Positions 45,133 through 59,000 of a stretch of DNA of 64,000 nt are shown here, one piece after another. A program made the position numbers and the translations under genes. The stretch comes from Pyrus communis (Eukaryota > Streptophyta > Magnoliopsida > Rosales > Rosaceae): positions 14,948,121-15,012,120 of the forward strand of contig NC_084817.1 in the NCBI RefSeq assembly GCF_963583255.1, in the 5' to 3' direction. The notes beneath the pieces were generated by a model. The model did not search any database and was not told where the DNA came from. It saw only the letters and a program-made list of their open reading frames with translations. The first letter of the stretch is position 1. Each line of letters starts with the position of its first letter.

Positions 45133-47482
45133 TGATAGGAGCATATTTACGCACCTTAGTTTAGCTTGTTTTTGTGCATTTATAGTGTTTTTCCTTAGTA
45201 AAGTAGTCTTTTAAGCTAGTTCTATGTGTTTTCAGGTTTTAAGGGCAAAGTATGCAAAATGATGCATTTTGGAGCCTTTTGGAGCAAATTAGAGCTTGGA
45301 ATGGACATCATATGCTTGGAGCCAAGAGGATGGACGAAATTGAAGACTTGAAGATGATGATTCTTACTTGAGCAAGGTTTCCTAGTTGAAGTAGGAAAGT
45401 CCCTAAATGGAAGATGGTTTCCTAGTTGAATTAGGATTCCTAGTTAAGATGGGTTTCCTAGTTGAATTAGGATTCCTAGAAGAATGAAGATTCCTACTCA
45501 AATAAGGTTTCCTACTTGATGAAGGAAAGTCAAAATCCAAATGGTCTCAAGTGAAGCAACAAAGAAGTTTTCCAAGTCCAAGAAGGAGAAGAATTCCAAG
45601 ATGAAGAAGGATTAGCTTTCCTAATCCTAATGCACAAGGTTTTCAGCCACAAAGAGGAGTCCTAAACACTTTAGGACACCTTATCCTAATCCTATAGAGA
45701 TGCCATGCACTTTACCTTATCTTGGAGGGTTTCTAGAAGCCTTAGATGCCCTATCCTATCTTTGCCGTGGGTTTTATCCAAATCCCCTTAGTTTTTAGGC
45801 TTTCTAGAAGCCCTAACATTATCCCTACTAAGGTGCCGCACCCTTATCTCTTTTTCCTACAAATTTGGCCCTTAAAACATGATTCTAGGAACCTTATCTT
45901 ATCTCCTACAAAGGTGGCGCCCCAAATCCTTCTAGAAGTGCCAATTTCTGCCACAAAACACTTTGTTTCTAGAACCCTAAAAATCTGGCGCCTCTATTCC
46001 TTTTCCTTTGGGGTTTCCTACCTTCTAGATGGCCTATTTCCTTGTGGATTTGGGTTATTCAAGTCCATATCTGATTACCCTAGGGTTTTAAGTGCCTATA
46101 TATACTCATATTAACCCCTAGATCAGATCACCACCTCTCATACACATTCATTAATTCCAGAAATTCGTCCAACCCTCTCCACACCCTTGCCCCAGCCACC
46201 AAACACCTTTCTCCTTAGTTTTAAGCTTTGCCGCACCATCCCCTTCCCCTAAACACTACTACATCCCTCCATAACCATGCATCCATACACCTAAGGCCCT
46301 TAACCTGTCCCTAGACCCTTGCCGCACCAAGGAGAAGGAGAAGGAAGCTCGGAAGTTCATGCAATTCAAGTTCGCGTCGCTGGAATTTCTAGGTGTTTCT
46401 TTTCCTTTGATTTCAATGTTTAATTTCAATTCTGTTTGTTTTGTGCGTATGAGGAACTAAACCCCCCCTTGGCTAGGGGGGGATTCGAAACCATGAACAT
46501 ACTTGCTATATGATTTGATTACTTCTAATTGCGTTTCATAAGTTGTGAATTCAATTTACTTATCTATGTGAATTACATTGATTTGTGTGTGTTGGTTGAG
46601 AGTGCACGCTTAATTATCATGCATAAATTGGATGCTAGGATATAAGGAAATTTCACCTAATCGTTATGGAATTATATTCACAAGTAGTAAAGGTTGATGA
46701 TCTCAATCGCGTTAAGTAAATTCTTGGCATAAGTTTCATGCAATCATAGTAACAAGTGCTTCGTCAATGCTTATGGTTTTCATAGAACTTAATGATTCTT
46801 GCTTGTATCTCTATTATGCAATCATGTAGGGGACTTGTGGGGAATGTTTTGGGTGGTCGTATGCAATCATCCAATTCAATAACGTTAGGAAAATCTGAAG
46901 GTTAATTTAAGCGAACCTAATTAACTTGGGGCGTTGAGAATTCATGGGTTATTGAAATGCAATTGGAAATCGTTTTATATGCAAGTATAACATGTGTGGA
47001 GATGAACCCCTTAGCTAGCGGGAATCCATTCAATTCCATCAAATTCGTTTTACAATCTGTTCTAATTTAAAAAGTTTGTTTTGTTTTTAAATTCGTCCAA
47101 AACCAATCCCCCTTTACTTTGTTGAGTCATAGTAGTTAGAAATCACTTTAGTTTGTGTTCTTAAGTGTCTTAGGTCAAGTTAAAACCAATTTTCGTCCAA
47201 AGTTGTGTCTAGTGTTCAAAACTGCCCAGATTGTGTTTTTAAGGTAGTTTTGAGTGTTTTGGTGCTGTTTTGAGTCTTTTGGTTTGTTTTGATGATTTAA
47301 AGTTTAATTTTGCATTCCTTGAGTCTAGTATAGTGTTTTATATTGTGTTTTTACGTTTTTGAGTCAAATCCAAGTGATTAATAATCCCTCCTAATCCCCG
47401 GTCCAGAACGATCCCTACTTACATTCTTCACTACAATTGATAAAAAGAGGGTTTAATTTGTGTGCGTATAATTCTCGCATCA
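45133..47482 (+). repeat. 5' LTR of E3
   Basis: 2,350 bp. U3 has repeats of TTTCCTAGTTGAATTAGGA-type units at about 45375-45510 (each partly palindromic), and TATATATA-like sequence near 46097-46104. A divergent hairpin 1 is at about 46347-46394 (CTCGGAAGTTC with GGAATTTCTAGG). It ends CTCGCATCA. An open frame at 45746-46114 is LTR sequence, not a gene. Confidence 0.92.
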
Positions 47483-47487
47483 AATTT

Positions 47488-47525
47488 TGGCGCCGTTGCC
47501 GGGGATTAGCAACTTTGCTAATCCC
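47488..47525 (+). promoter_or_regulatory. PBS of E3 and overlapping hairpin
   Basis: PBS at 47488-47505 and hairpin arms at 47502-47525, identical to E1 and E2. U5 CTAATCCCCGG at 47391-47401 is complementary to 47499-47509. Confidence 0.9.
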
Positions 47526-47599
47526 TTGGATTGTTATTTTCGTTTTCTTATTAGATCAGATTCTTATGTTATTTTGTTTCTTGTTTTAGGTACTAGTTT

Positions 47600-49884
47600 A
47601 TGACTCGGAGTTCTCATCCGATTCGTGAACATATCTTGGACTTTGACTACGAGTTTGAGCGAGAGTTGAGACGAAAGAGAAAGAACCCAGAACCTAGTGA
47701 ATCAAGTGAATGTTCCGAGTCCGTTTCTGAATTTGAAGAAGAAGTGGAAGACATGGCAGCGGACAACCCAACAATCAAGGAGCTTTCCGCTTCGGGATTG
47801 GCCAATGCCGCACCCTTGTGCATCCAATACCCAAGGGCGGCTCAAGACAAGACTGCCGAGTTCGAATTGAAGTCAAGCCTATTAGATCACATTCCGAAGT
47901 ACCATGGGCTATCCATGGAAGATCCGAACAAGCATTTGAAGGAGTTTGAAGTCGTTTGCTCAAGCATGACTCCGGTGAACGTAGATGAGAGCATCTTGAA
48001 GATGAAGGCCTTTCCCTTTTCTCTCCAAGAGAAAGCGAAAGATTGGTTGTACGAATTGGCTCCCGGAACTGTCACATCATGGGAGAGCATGAAACGAGCT
48101 TACTTGGAGAAGTTTTTCCCAACTTCTCGAGTCATCCTCCTACGAAAAAGGATAAGTGGAATTCAACAAGATGAAGGTGAATCCTTTCCTACTTATTATG
48201 AACATTTTAAATCTCTTGTTGCTTCATGTCCACAGCATCAAATGAATGAGGAACTACTTCTACAATACTTTTACGAGGGACTTCTACCTATTGAACGTCA
48301 AATGCTAGATGCCTCAGCGGGAGGAGCATTGGTGGACAAGACCCCTACGGCTGCAAAGATGTTGATTGCTAATCGAGCGTTGAACGCTCAACAATACGAA
48401 GGCGTTGGACAGAGGAGTACCCCACGGCAACACCAAGTCAATGAGGTAAGTGCCATAACCGAACTTCAAAATCAAATGGCTAACCTTACTACGTTGCTTT
48501 CTTAGGTGGTGGAAGGTCCAAAAGTCAAAACCGTAGCTTCTTGTGGCGTATGCTCCATGCAAAGACACCCTACGGATAAGTGCCCACAATTGATCGAGAA
48601 TGGAGGGTGGGAGACACTCAATGCCATGGGATATGGCAACCAATACCAAACACGTGGTGATCCGTTTTCTAATACTTACAATCCTGGTTGGCGTGATCAT
48701 CCGAATTTCAAATGGCGAGACCCCTAACAAGGTCAACAACAAAGCGGATTTAGGCAACAACCCCCGGGTTTCTATCAAAAGCCGTTGGCACCACCACAAG
48801 CCCAAGCACAACCTGCCCAAAGCAATGTAGGTAATTCAAGTGATAGTGATAAGATTTTTCAATTACTTACTACTTTGACGCAGGAAGTCCAAACTCAAAA
48901 CAAAGAGAGGCAAATCCAAGACAAGAGGGTGGACAACTTGGAGAAGCAAGTGGGACAGATTGCCGAATTCATGGGGCAATTTCGTGAGCAAGGAAGGTTG
49001 CCTGGCTCAACGGTGGTCAATCCGAAAGGTGGATTCGAATCTGCAAAAGCTATGCATTTGCGAAGTGGAAAGCAAGTCGGATCTAACCTCAAACCATCCA
49101 AATCACGTTCCAACGAGGAGGACGAGTTGAGAATTGAAGAGGAGGAGCAAAGGCCACTCATGGCCAAGGTGGAACCAAATGTGCCGCAAGTTCCAAGTGA
49201 TCCCAAGTCGTCCAATTCATCCAATAAAGGTAAAAACGTGTCAAGTTCTGTTCCTACTAATGATTTTCCTGCGAATGTTCCTTTTCCTAGTAGGTTTAAG
49301 CAAACAAAGAAAGAAGAAGCGGAAAAGGACATTTTGGAGACGTTTCGGAAAGTTCAAGTCAATATCCCCCTTTTGGATGCAATAAAGCAAGTGCCCAAAT
49401 ACGCTAAGTTCTTGAAGGAATTGTGCACTACAAGGAAGAGGGCGTCACATAAAGAGGTAGTACGGGTAAGTGAAAACGTTTCCGCTGTTTTACAAAGGAA
49501 GTTACCACCAAAATGCAAGGATCCAGGTAGCTTTACAATTCCTTGTATTATTGGTCAAACTAAGTTTGAAAATGCTATGTTAGACTTAGGGGCTTCAATT
49601 AACGTCATGCCCTACTCTATTTATGCTTCAATGAACCTTGGTGAATTGAAAAATGATGGTGTGATTATTCAATTGGCCGATAGATCTAATGCCTATCCAA
49701 AGGGAGTTTTGGAAGATGTTTTAGTGCAGGTGAATAACTTGATATTCCCGGCGGATTTTTATGTGCTTGAAATGGACGATTCGGTTCATTCTCCACCCTT
49801 GCCACTCCTACTTGGAAGATTGTTCATGAAAACAGCCCAAACAAAGATTGATGTGGCCAAAGGAGCACTAACAATGGAGTTTGG
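47600..49884 (+). pseudogene. gag-pro: E3 gag-protease, two nonsense mutations, cut by S8
   Basis: One continuous frame except for TAG at 48503-48505 and TAA at 48725-48727. Both stand where E2-like sequence suggests Gln codons (CAG, CAA), so C-to-T changes. The gag domain lies in residues about 100-275 and matches E2 closely. Zinc knuckle CGVC-X4-H-X4-C is encoded at about 48544-48585. The linker NVPFPSRF and a retropepsin with LDLGASINVMP (about 49576-49610) follow. The frame is cut at 49884 inside the protease end by LTR S8 (TGATAGGAG). Confidence 0.88.
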
Positions 49885-52537
49885 TGATAGGAGCATATCC
49901 ATGCGACTTAAATGGCTTGTTCTCGTGCATTTACGTTATGTTTCTTTAGTTATTTTAGTACTTTAAGCTATTTTCGTGTGTTTGTAGGTCCAAAGGGCTA
50001 AAGGAGCAAAAAGATGCATTTTGGAGACTTTTGGAGCACTTTTGGGCTAAGGATGGATAGCTTATGCTTGGAGCCAAAGTGTTGGACGAAATTGAAGACC
50101 TAATTGGAGCCAAAGTGTTGGAACCTTGTTCTCTTTAGTTTTAGGACATTTAAACCTTTCCTAATCCCAATCATGCCATGCATAACACACATCCATGCTA
50201 ACACATTGTCATTGCACATGCATTTCCTTCATTAGTTAACCCACATGCACTTATCACTTATCATCACCACATATCATATCACTTATCACTTATCATCATC
50301 ACTTATCATAACCACATATCATATCACTTATCACTTATCACTTATCACTTAACATGCACCCATCACCTAACACAACACCTTTAATCCACATGCATTCACA
50401 CACACTTCACACAAACAACAATCATATGCAAACACATGCATTTCCAACCAGAAATCACTCAATGCCGTGAGTTCCCATTGCATTTCCAGCTTTGCACATG
50501 CATCCACTCACCACAAACAAGTCACATGCATTCATCAACATATCTAGCTGTCATTCACATGCATTTCATTCATCATTTCCACCCCCACATGTCCCTTTAA
50601 TCATTCAAACATACACTCCCATTAATTAAACCATTCAACCCATAATCATTCAACAACAACCCATGCCGTGTTTCCTCCTTTGTTCCAGCCACCCCACATG
50701 TCCCATTACTCATTCAATCAAGCACTCCACATGCACAAAACCTTCAATGCCGTGGGTTCCCTTGCCTTTCCAGCTTTTCCCTTTTGCATTTTCAGATTTC
50801 CACCTACATGCATTCCCACTCTTTAATCACATGCACTCCCATCATAATTCCACCACCAATTCAGCCACAAAACATTATCATTGCACCACATTCAACCACT
50901 CCACATCCCTCACCAAGAAATCATTCAACACATGCATCCATAATCATTTCTTCATCCTTGCCGTGGGTTCCTATCCCATTTCAGATTGTCATTCCATCAT
51001 TGCACATGCATCTACAAACAATTCAGCCAACACATGCACTTTAATCATCCACCACATATTCCTTTACACACTCCACCTAGCCGTGCACATTCATACATTT
51101 CCATTTTCCATATTTTCCCCCATCTTGGCAGATTTCACATGCACACACATACCATTCCAACATTTGCACATGCAACCTAGCTGTCATGTTCCCCCCATTT
51201 CACCTATAAATACTCATTCATTCATTCTCATACTCACTCATCCATTGCAGAAATGTAGACCATAAACCACCCTTGCCGTGACTCTCCCTTACAATCCAAA
51301 CACCATCCTTCCATCTCCACAACTCTTCTTCCATTCCTCCACCACTCCCCAAACCATTCACACCATCAAACTATCCCTAGACCTTGTGCTACAACGAAGA
51401 GGAAGAGAAGAGTGCCTAAACGTTCATACAATTCAAGTTTGAGTTGTTGGAATGTTTAGGTGCTTCTTTGATTTCAATGTTTAAATTCAATACTCTTTGT
51501 TTTGTACGAATGAGGAATGGAAGAGAAGAGTGCCTAAACATTCATACAATTCAAGTTTGAGTTGTTGGAATGTTTAGGTGTTTCATTGATTCTCTTTATT
51601 TTGTACGTATGAGGTACTAAACCCCCATTGGCTAGGGGGGGATTTGAAATAAATGTTTATGCTTGCATTTTGATTTGATTACTTCTAATTGCGTTTCATA
51701 AGTTGTTGATTCAATTTGTTTAACCGTTTGATTGAGAACTTATTTATGTATGTTTATTAAGAATGCGCGCTTAATTTTCATGCATGAATATGACGCTAGA
51801 ATATAAGTGAGTTTCACCTAATCGTTATGAACTTATATTCACAAGTAGTGGAGGTTGCTTATAAACAATCGCGTTAAATGAATTCTTGGCACGAGTTTCA
51901 TGCTCATCATAGTAACGAATGCCTCGTCAACACTTATAGTTTTCATAATGCTTAATGATCTTTGATTGTATCTTTATTGTGCTGTTCACGTAAAGGACTT
52001 TTGGAGAATGTAGTGAATTGCGTTGCGCTAACCCATCCAATTCATTAACTTAAGGAAAACTTGACGGTTAATTTAAGCGGACCTAATTAACCCGGGGTGA
52101 TGAGTTTCATGGTTTATTGAAATGCAATTGGAAATCATTTTATTATGCAAGTGTAACATGTGTGGAGAAGAACCTTCTAGCTAGCATTCATCCATTCATT
52201 TTCATCGCATTCATATTTACATTCTATCTAGTTTATTAAACTTGTTTCGTTATTTCAATTTTCGTCAAATTAAAATCCCCCTTTACTTTATTGTCTAGTT
52301 TAGTTAGAAAGTGTCTTAGTTTGTGTTTATAAGAGTCTTGAGTCAAGTTAGAACTTAATTTCGTCCAAATTTGTGTTTGTGCTCAAATCTGCCCAGAAAG
52401 TGGTTTTTAGGCAGATTTGAGTGTGTTTGTGTTGTTTTGAGTCTTTTGGTTTGTTTTAGTGTTTTAAAGTTTAGTTTTACATTCTTTGAGTCTAGTTTAG
52501 TGTTTTATATTGTGTTTTTATGTTTTTGAGTCAAATC
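49885..52537 (+). repeat. LTR S8, 3' end lost
   Basis: Starts TGATAGGAGCATATCCATGCGAC inside E3 protease. U3 has CACTTATCA repeats (50237-50355), many CATGCA hexamers and six GCCGTG motifs (about 50463-51280). TATA at 51204-51211; hairpins at 51415-51460 and 51533-51578. It breaks at GAGTCAAATC (about 52528-52537), where an inverted copy of an LTR end follows, so no right TSD can be found. Confidence 0.85.
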
Positions 52538-54652
52538 TAAGACCCTCTTTTCGTCAAATTGTAGTATATGTACAAGTAGGGATCGTTCTAGACCGGGGAT
52601 TAGGAGGGATTTGATAGGAGCATATTCATGCGACTTAAATGGCTTGTTCTCGTACATTTACGTTATGTTTCTTTAGTTAGTTTAGTCCTTTATGCTTCTT
52701 TTGTGTGTTTTCAGGATAATAAGACGTGTTTGACGAAAGGATGCATTGTGGAGTGTTTTGGAGCACTATTGGGCTAAGGATGGATAGCTTATGCTTGGAG
52801 CCCAAGTGTTGGATGAAATTGAAGGCCTTGTATGCACTTGAGGACACAAAACAATTGCCCTAACCCAATTACATAACACCTTGCCATGGGCTTAACACAA
52901 ACACCATTCCTTGCCATGCAAGGGGAAGCAATTTGGGTCCATTTCATGCACTTAAACCCTAGCCCAATTACACACCAATTTCAGCCACATGAACACAATC
53001 TTACCCATGCCGTGCCTTCCCCTTAGATTTTCAGCAACTTCTCTTCATCATTGCACCACAAATCATTCAACAAATGCATCCATAATCATTTCTCCAACCT
53101 AGCATTCCCATTCTTTAATCCAATTTCAGCAAACACATGCTTTCCAATCTAGCATTCCCATCATAATTCCACCACCAATTCAGCCACAAAACATCATCAT
53201 TGCACCACAACATTCCTCCTTTGCCGTGGCCTTCATTCCCATTTCCAGCATGGATTCACATGCATTTTCAGCACCTACACATCTCACTCACATGCACATT
53301 CACCCCTTTCTCTCCCTATAAAAACCCTTGCATTCATTCATTCAAACACATCTCATTTTCATACACAACACACCACAAACACATCCATTCTTCCTTTGTG
53401 CCGTGAGCTCCCATTCCCTTATAATCCAAACACCACTCCTCATCCATTTCCATAATCCCCCAAACCTCACCTTAGACCTTGTGCTACAACAACGAGGAAG
53501 ATAAGAGGGCCTAAACGTTCATACAATTCAAGTGTGAGTTGTTGGAATGTTTAGGTGTTTCTTTGATTTCAAAGTTTAAATTCAATTCTCTTTGTTTTGT
53601 ACGTATGAGGAATGGAAGAGAAGAGTGCCTAAACGTTCATACAATTCAAGTTTGAGTTGTTGGAATGTTTAGGTGTTTCTTTGATTTCAAAGTTATGAGG
53701 AACTAATCCCCCTTTAGCTAGGGGGTGATTCGAAACTATGTTTATATTTGCAATATGAATTGATTAACTTTCGTTGGAATTTCATAAGTTGTTGATTCAA
53801 TTTGTTTAACCGTTTGATTGATAACTTATTTATGTATGTTTATTAAGAATGCGCGCTTAATTTTCATGCATGAATATGACGCTAGAATATAAGTGAGTTT
53901 CACCTAATCGTTATGAACTTATATTCACAAGTAGTGGAGGTTGCTTATAAACAATCGCGTTAAATGAATTCTTGGCACGAGTTTCATGCTCATCATAGTA
54001 ACGAATGCCTCGTCAACACTTATAGTTTTCATGATGCTTAATGATCTTTGACTGTATCTTTATTGTGCTGTTCACGTAAAGGACTTTTGGAGAATGTTGT
54101 GAATTACGTTGTGCTAACCCATCCAATTCATTAACTTAAGGAAAACTTGACGGTTAATTTAAGCGAACCTAATTAACCCGGGGCGTTGAGTTTCATAATT
54201 TATCGAAAGACCAACTGAGAATCAATCTTGTATGCAAGTGTAACATGTATGGAGATGAACCCCTTAGCTAGCATTCATCCATAAATTTCATATTTACATT
54301 CTGTCTAGTTTATTAACTTGTTTCGTTATTTCAATTTTCGTCAAAACCTCAATCCCCCTTTTGCTTTAATGTTCATTTTAGTTAGAATTCAATTTAGTTT
54401 GTGTTTTTAAAGCATTTTGAGTTTTTGGTTTGTCTTAGTGTTTTAAACTTTAATTTTGCATTCTTTGAGTCTAGTTTAGTGTTTTAAACTTTATTTTACG
54501 TTTTTGAGTCAGTTTCCAAGAGATTTGCAATCCCTCCTAATCCCCGGTCCAGAACGATCCCTACTTATACTTATACTACAATTGTCAAAAAGAGGGTTTA
54601 ATTTGTGTGCGTATAAATCACGCATCAGGATTGTTAATCACTTGGATTTGAC
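52531..54652 (-). repeat. inverted fragment of an LTR 3' end, split by S9
   Basis: 52538-52611 plus 54633-54652 read as the inverse of an LTR end (GACCCTCTTTTCGTC...CCGGGGATTAGGAGG...GATTTGAC). It is bounded by GTCAAATC on the left and GATTTGAC on the right. The right edge joins directly to the E3 3' region. Confidence 0.8.
52612..54627 (+). repeat. solo LTR S9
   Basis: 2,016 bp, TGATAGGAG...CACGCATCA, perfect TSD GGATT (52607-52611, 54628-54632). Hairpins at 53510-53555 and 53628-53673. TATAAAAA near 53318-53325. Confidence 0.92.
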
Positions 54653-56092
54653 ATGCTTGGTTGTGGTTATAACTTATGACTTCACATGTAATCAAAAAGA
54701 AAAAAAATTAGTTTTTGTAACATGCTTGAAGGAAGGAACTCAAACTAATGCTACAACCTTGTGAGACTTGAGCCTAAACGTTATTTGGAGAGTTAAAATC
54801 TGTGCATTCTTGTTTTCTAAAGTCGTTGCATGATCTCATTTTTCTTTGCTTGGTTACTACTTAGAAGGCGTTTCATCATTTAGTTCCAAATACTAGAACT
54901 CATGCCAATTTCATTCAAAACATGTTATTGAATTACATAACACATATTCAAGATGAAGTTAGTAGTAACCACCATAGCCAAATTGCCATATTTCCCTATT
55001 TCATTTGTTTGTAGGATTTAACCCCGTTGAGCCTTGTGTAGCGTACTTTCGTTGTTAACCCACAATTATCCTCACCTAGCCTAGAGTAGGACCACCCATA
55101 CCTTTGTTCTTGAAGCATAGTAGAAGCATAACTCAAAGATGAATTCCTTTTGATCATTGCATTGCAGAAAACAAGTGTGGGGGAAGGATTCTTGATATAT
55201 GGGTGTGCCAAAGTCTTGAATGAGGCACGGCAAGGAAAAGAAAAAAAAAAAAAAAAATTCGTGGAAAATAAAAAGAAAAAAAGAAAAAGTTGTGAAAAGT
55301 ATGAAAAGGAGTTGAAAGAGCATAAAATGAGCTCTAAGTTGTTGGTTATTGAAGAAAGGGTCCAAAACGTTGCATTTGACCCTAAGTATGCACGTGTATT
55401 CCCCGTTGTGTTTAAAGTTATTTTCTGCACTCTAAAGTGAATTCTAAGTATCAAGTTCATTGCTTTGCTTCCTATTGTTTAAAGAACGGTTGTTTTATCC
55501 TTTACCTTTCTTTGTTAGCCAATACCCCTAGCCCCGTTACAACCCTTGACTTTAATCTTGAGTGTTATGTGTTTCAATTTGTGGAGTTTAAAATTGGTAC
55601 AAGCATATGGTGTCACTGGTTCTCGCATCTAAGTAGTAGCGTTCCATTCATGAGATCATATCTAAACATGTTATTAACTCCGAAAAGTGCTTTCTTTGTC
55701 ATACATTTATGTGGGCATTCGTTTTCATATTTACATCTATCTTCTCACATATAACTAGTATAGGGTGTGTAGTCAGAAAATCTGTGTGAAAATTGAGTGC
55801 ATATCTAGTAAGGAATTGAGGAAATTCTCTAAGGCATGTTACTACATTCAAAATCATGTTTTAATTGGTCATTTGTGAACTAATGAGTAGTGACCATGAT
55901 TAAGTAAATGCTTAAGCGTAAAGATGGCTAAAATCTGTGGCAATGATGATTTTTAACATGTCATGTGCATTGGAAATCCCTGAGGCGATTGTTGGAAGGT
56001 GTAGGTTGCGTTTTACTCGTTTTACTTCGTTTATTTACTTTGTTTCATTTTGTTTTGCTCGAGGACTAGCAAAAGCTAAGTGTGGGGGAATT
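54653..56092 (+). other. 3' internal region and PPT of E3
   Basis: Homologous to E1 from about 9590 on. PPT-like AAGTGTGGGGG at about 55173-55183, an A-rich tract 55228-55300, and PPT AAGTGTGGGGGAATT at 56078-56092. No gene; short open frames here follow the purine tract. Confidence 0.85.
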
Positions 56093-59000
56093 TGATAGGA
56101 GCATATTTACGCACCTTAGTTTAGCTTGTTTTTGTGCATTTATAGTGTTTTTCCTTAGTAAAGTAGTCTTTTAAGCTAGTTCTATGTGTTTTCAGGTTTT
56201 AAGGGCAAAGTATGCAAAATGATGCATTTTGGAGCCTTTTGGAGCAAATTAGAGCTTGGAATGGACATCATATGCTTGGAGCCAAGAGGATGGACGAAAT
56301 TGAAGACTTGAAGATGATGATTCTTACTTGTGCAAGGTTTCCTAGTTGAAGTAGGAAAGTCCCTAAATGGAAGATGGTTTCCTAGTTGAATTAGGATTCC
56401 TAGTTAAGATGGGTTTCCTAGTTGAATTAGGATTCCTAGAAGAATGAAGATTCCTACTCAAATAAGGTTTCCTACTTGATGAAGGAAAGTCAAAATCCAA
56501 ATGGTCTCAAGTGAAGCAACAAAGAAGTTTTCCAAGTCCAAGAAGGAGAAGAATTCCAAGATGAAGAAGGATTAGCTTTCCTAATCCTAATGCACAAGGT
56601 TTTCAGCCACAAAGAGGAGTCCTAAACACTTTAGGACACCTTATCCTAATCCTATAGAGATGCCATGCACTTTACCTTATCTTGGAGGGTTTCTAGAAGC
56701 CTTAGATGCCCTATCCTATCTTTGCCGTGTGTTTTATCCAAATCCCCTTAGTTTTTAGGCTTTCTAGAAGCCCTAACATTATCCCTACTAAGGTGCCGCA
56801 CCCTTATCTCTTTTTCCTACAAATTTGGCCCTGAAAACATGATTCTAGGAACCTTATCTTATCTCCTACAAAGGTGGCGCCCCAAATCCTTCTAGAAGTG
56901 CCAATTTCTGCCACAAAACACTTTGTTTCTAGAACCCTAAAAATCTGGCGCCTCTATTCCTTTTCCTTTGGGGTTTCCTACCTTCTAGATGGCCTATTTC
57001 CTTGTGGATTTGGGTTATTCAAGTCCATATCTGATTACCCTAGGGTTTTAAGTGCCTATATATACTCATATTAACCCCTAGATCAGATCACCACCTCTCA
57101 TACACATTCATTAATTCCAGAAATTCGTCCAACCCTCTCCACACCCTTGCCGCAGCCACCAAACACCTTTCTCCTTAGTTTTAAGCTTTGCCGCACCATC
57201 CCCTTCCCCTAAACACTACTACATCCCTCCATAACCATGCATCCATATACCTAAGGCCCTAAACCTGTCCCTAGACCCTTGCCGCACCAAGGAGGAGGAG
57301 AAGGAAGCTCGGAAGTTCATGCAATTCAAGTTCGCGTCGCTGGAATTTCTAGGTGTTTCTTTTCCTTTGATTTCAATGTTTAATTTCAATTCTCTTTGTT
57401 TTGTGCGTATGAGGAACTAAACCTCCCCTTGGCTAGGGGGGGATTCGAAACCATGAACATACTTGCTATATGATTTGATTACTTCTAATTGCGTTTCGTA
57501 AGTTGTGAATTCAATTTACTTATCTATGTGAATTACATTGATTTGTGTGTGTTGGTTGAGAGTGCACGCTTAATTATCATGCATAAATTGGATGCTAGGA
57601 TATAAGGAAATTTCACCTAATCGTTATGGAATTATAATCACAAGTAGTAAAGGTTGATGATCTCAATCGCGTTAAGTAAATTCTTGGCATAAGTTTCATG
57701 CAATCATAGTAACAAGTGCTTCGTCAATGCTTATGGTTTTCATAGAACTTAATGATTCTTGCTTGTATCTTGATGCGAGAATTATACGCACACAAATTAA
57801 ACCCTCTTTTTGTCAATTGTAGTATAAGTATAAGTAGGGATCGTTCTGGACCGGGGATTAGGAGGGATTGTTAATCACTTGGATTTGACTCAAAAACGTA
57901 AAAACACAAACTAAAACACTATACCAAACTCGAAGAATTCAAAACTAAAAATAAGAAAGATTAAGACTAAGACTTAAACGAAATATGGGGGGATTGATTT
58001 TGGACGAATTTAAACTAAAATGGATAGATTGTAAAGAAAACAAATTGTAAATATGAAATTGACGGAAATGAATGGATGGTATGGCTAGCTAAGGGGTTCA
58101 TCTCCATACATGTTATACTTGCATATAAAACGAATCTAATTGCTTTTCAATAAACCATGAATTCTCAACGCCCCTGGGTTAATTAGGTCCGCTTAAATTA
58201 ACCGTCAAGTTTTCCTTAAGTTAATGAATTGGATGATTGCATACGACAACCCAAAGCATTCCTCACAAGTTCCCTACATGAATTGCATAATAGAGATACA
58301 AGCAAGAATCATTAAGCATCATGAAAACTATAAGTGTTGACGAGGCATTCGTTACTATGATTGCATGAAACTTATGCCAAGAATTTGTTTAACACGATTG
58401 TTTATAAGCAACCTCCACTACTTGTGAATATAAGTTCATAACTATTACGTGAAACTCACTTATATTCTAGCGTCAAATTCATGCATGAAAATTAAGCGTT
58501 CATTCTTAATAAACATACATAAATAGGTTATCAATCAAACAGTTAAACAAATTGAATTCACAATTTATGAAACGTAATTAAAAGTAATCAAATCATATTA
58601 CAAACATAAACATAATTTCGAATCACCCCCTAGCTAAAGGGGGGGTTTAGTTCCTCATACAAAACAAAGAGAATTGAAATTAAACATTGAAATCAAAGAA
58701 ATGCCTAAACATTCCAACAACTCAAACTTGAATTGTATGAACGTTTAGGCCCTCTTCTCTTCCTCTTTATTGTAGCATAAGGTCTAGGGATAATTGGTTT
58801 GGGGGATGGAAGTGTGGAATGGAAGAGGAGTGGTGGAGAAGTGGAAGGGGAATGGAAAAATGGTGTTTGGATTACAAGGGAACTCACGGCTAGGGGAGGG
58901 AATGGAAGTGTTTGAGGGGTGTTGTGTTGTGAATGAGATGATGGAATAAAGAAGAGTATGGAAGTGAATAAATCATAATATGGCTAGTTTAAAGGGCTAG

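Noticed and set aside
45746..46114. 122-aa ORF in E3 LTR, with a 66-aa tail copy at 56874-57074
   Set aside because: It lies wholly in the LTR, and the second copy loses the N-terminal half through few substitutions; no constraint visible.
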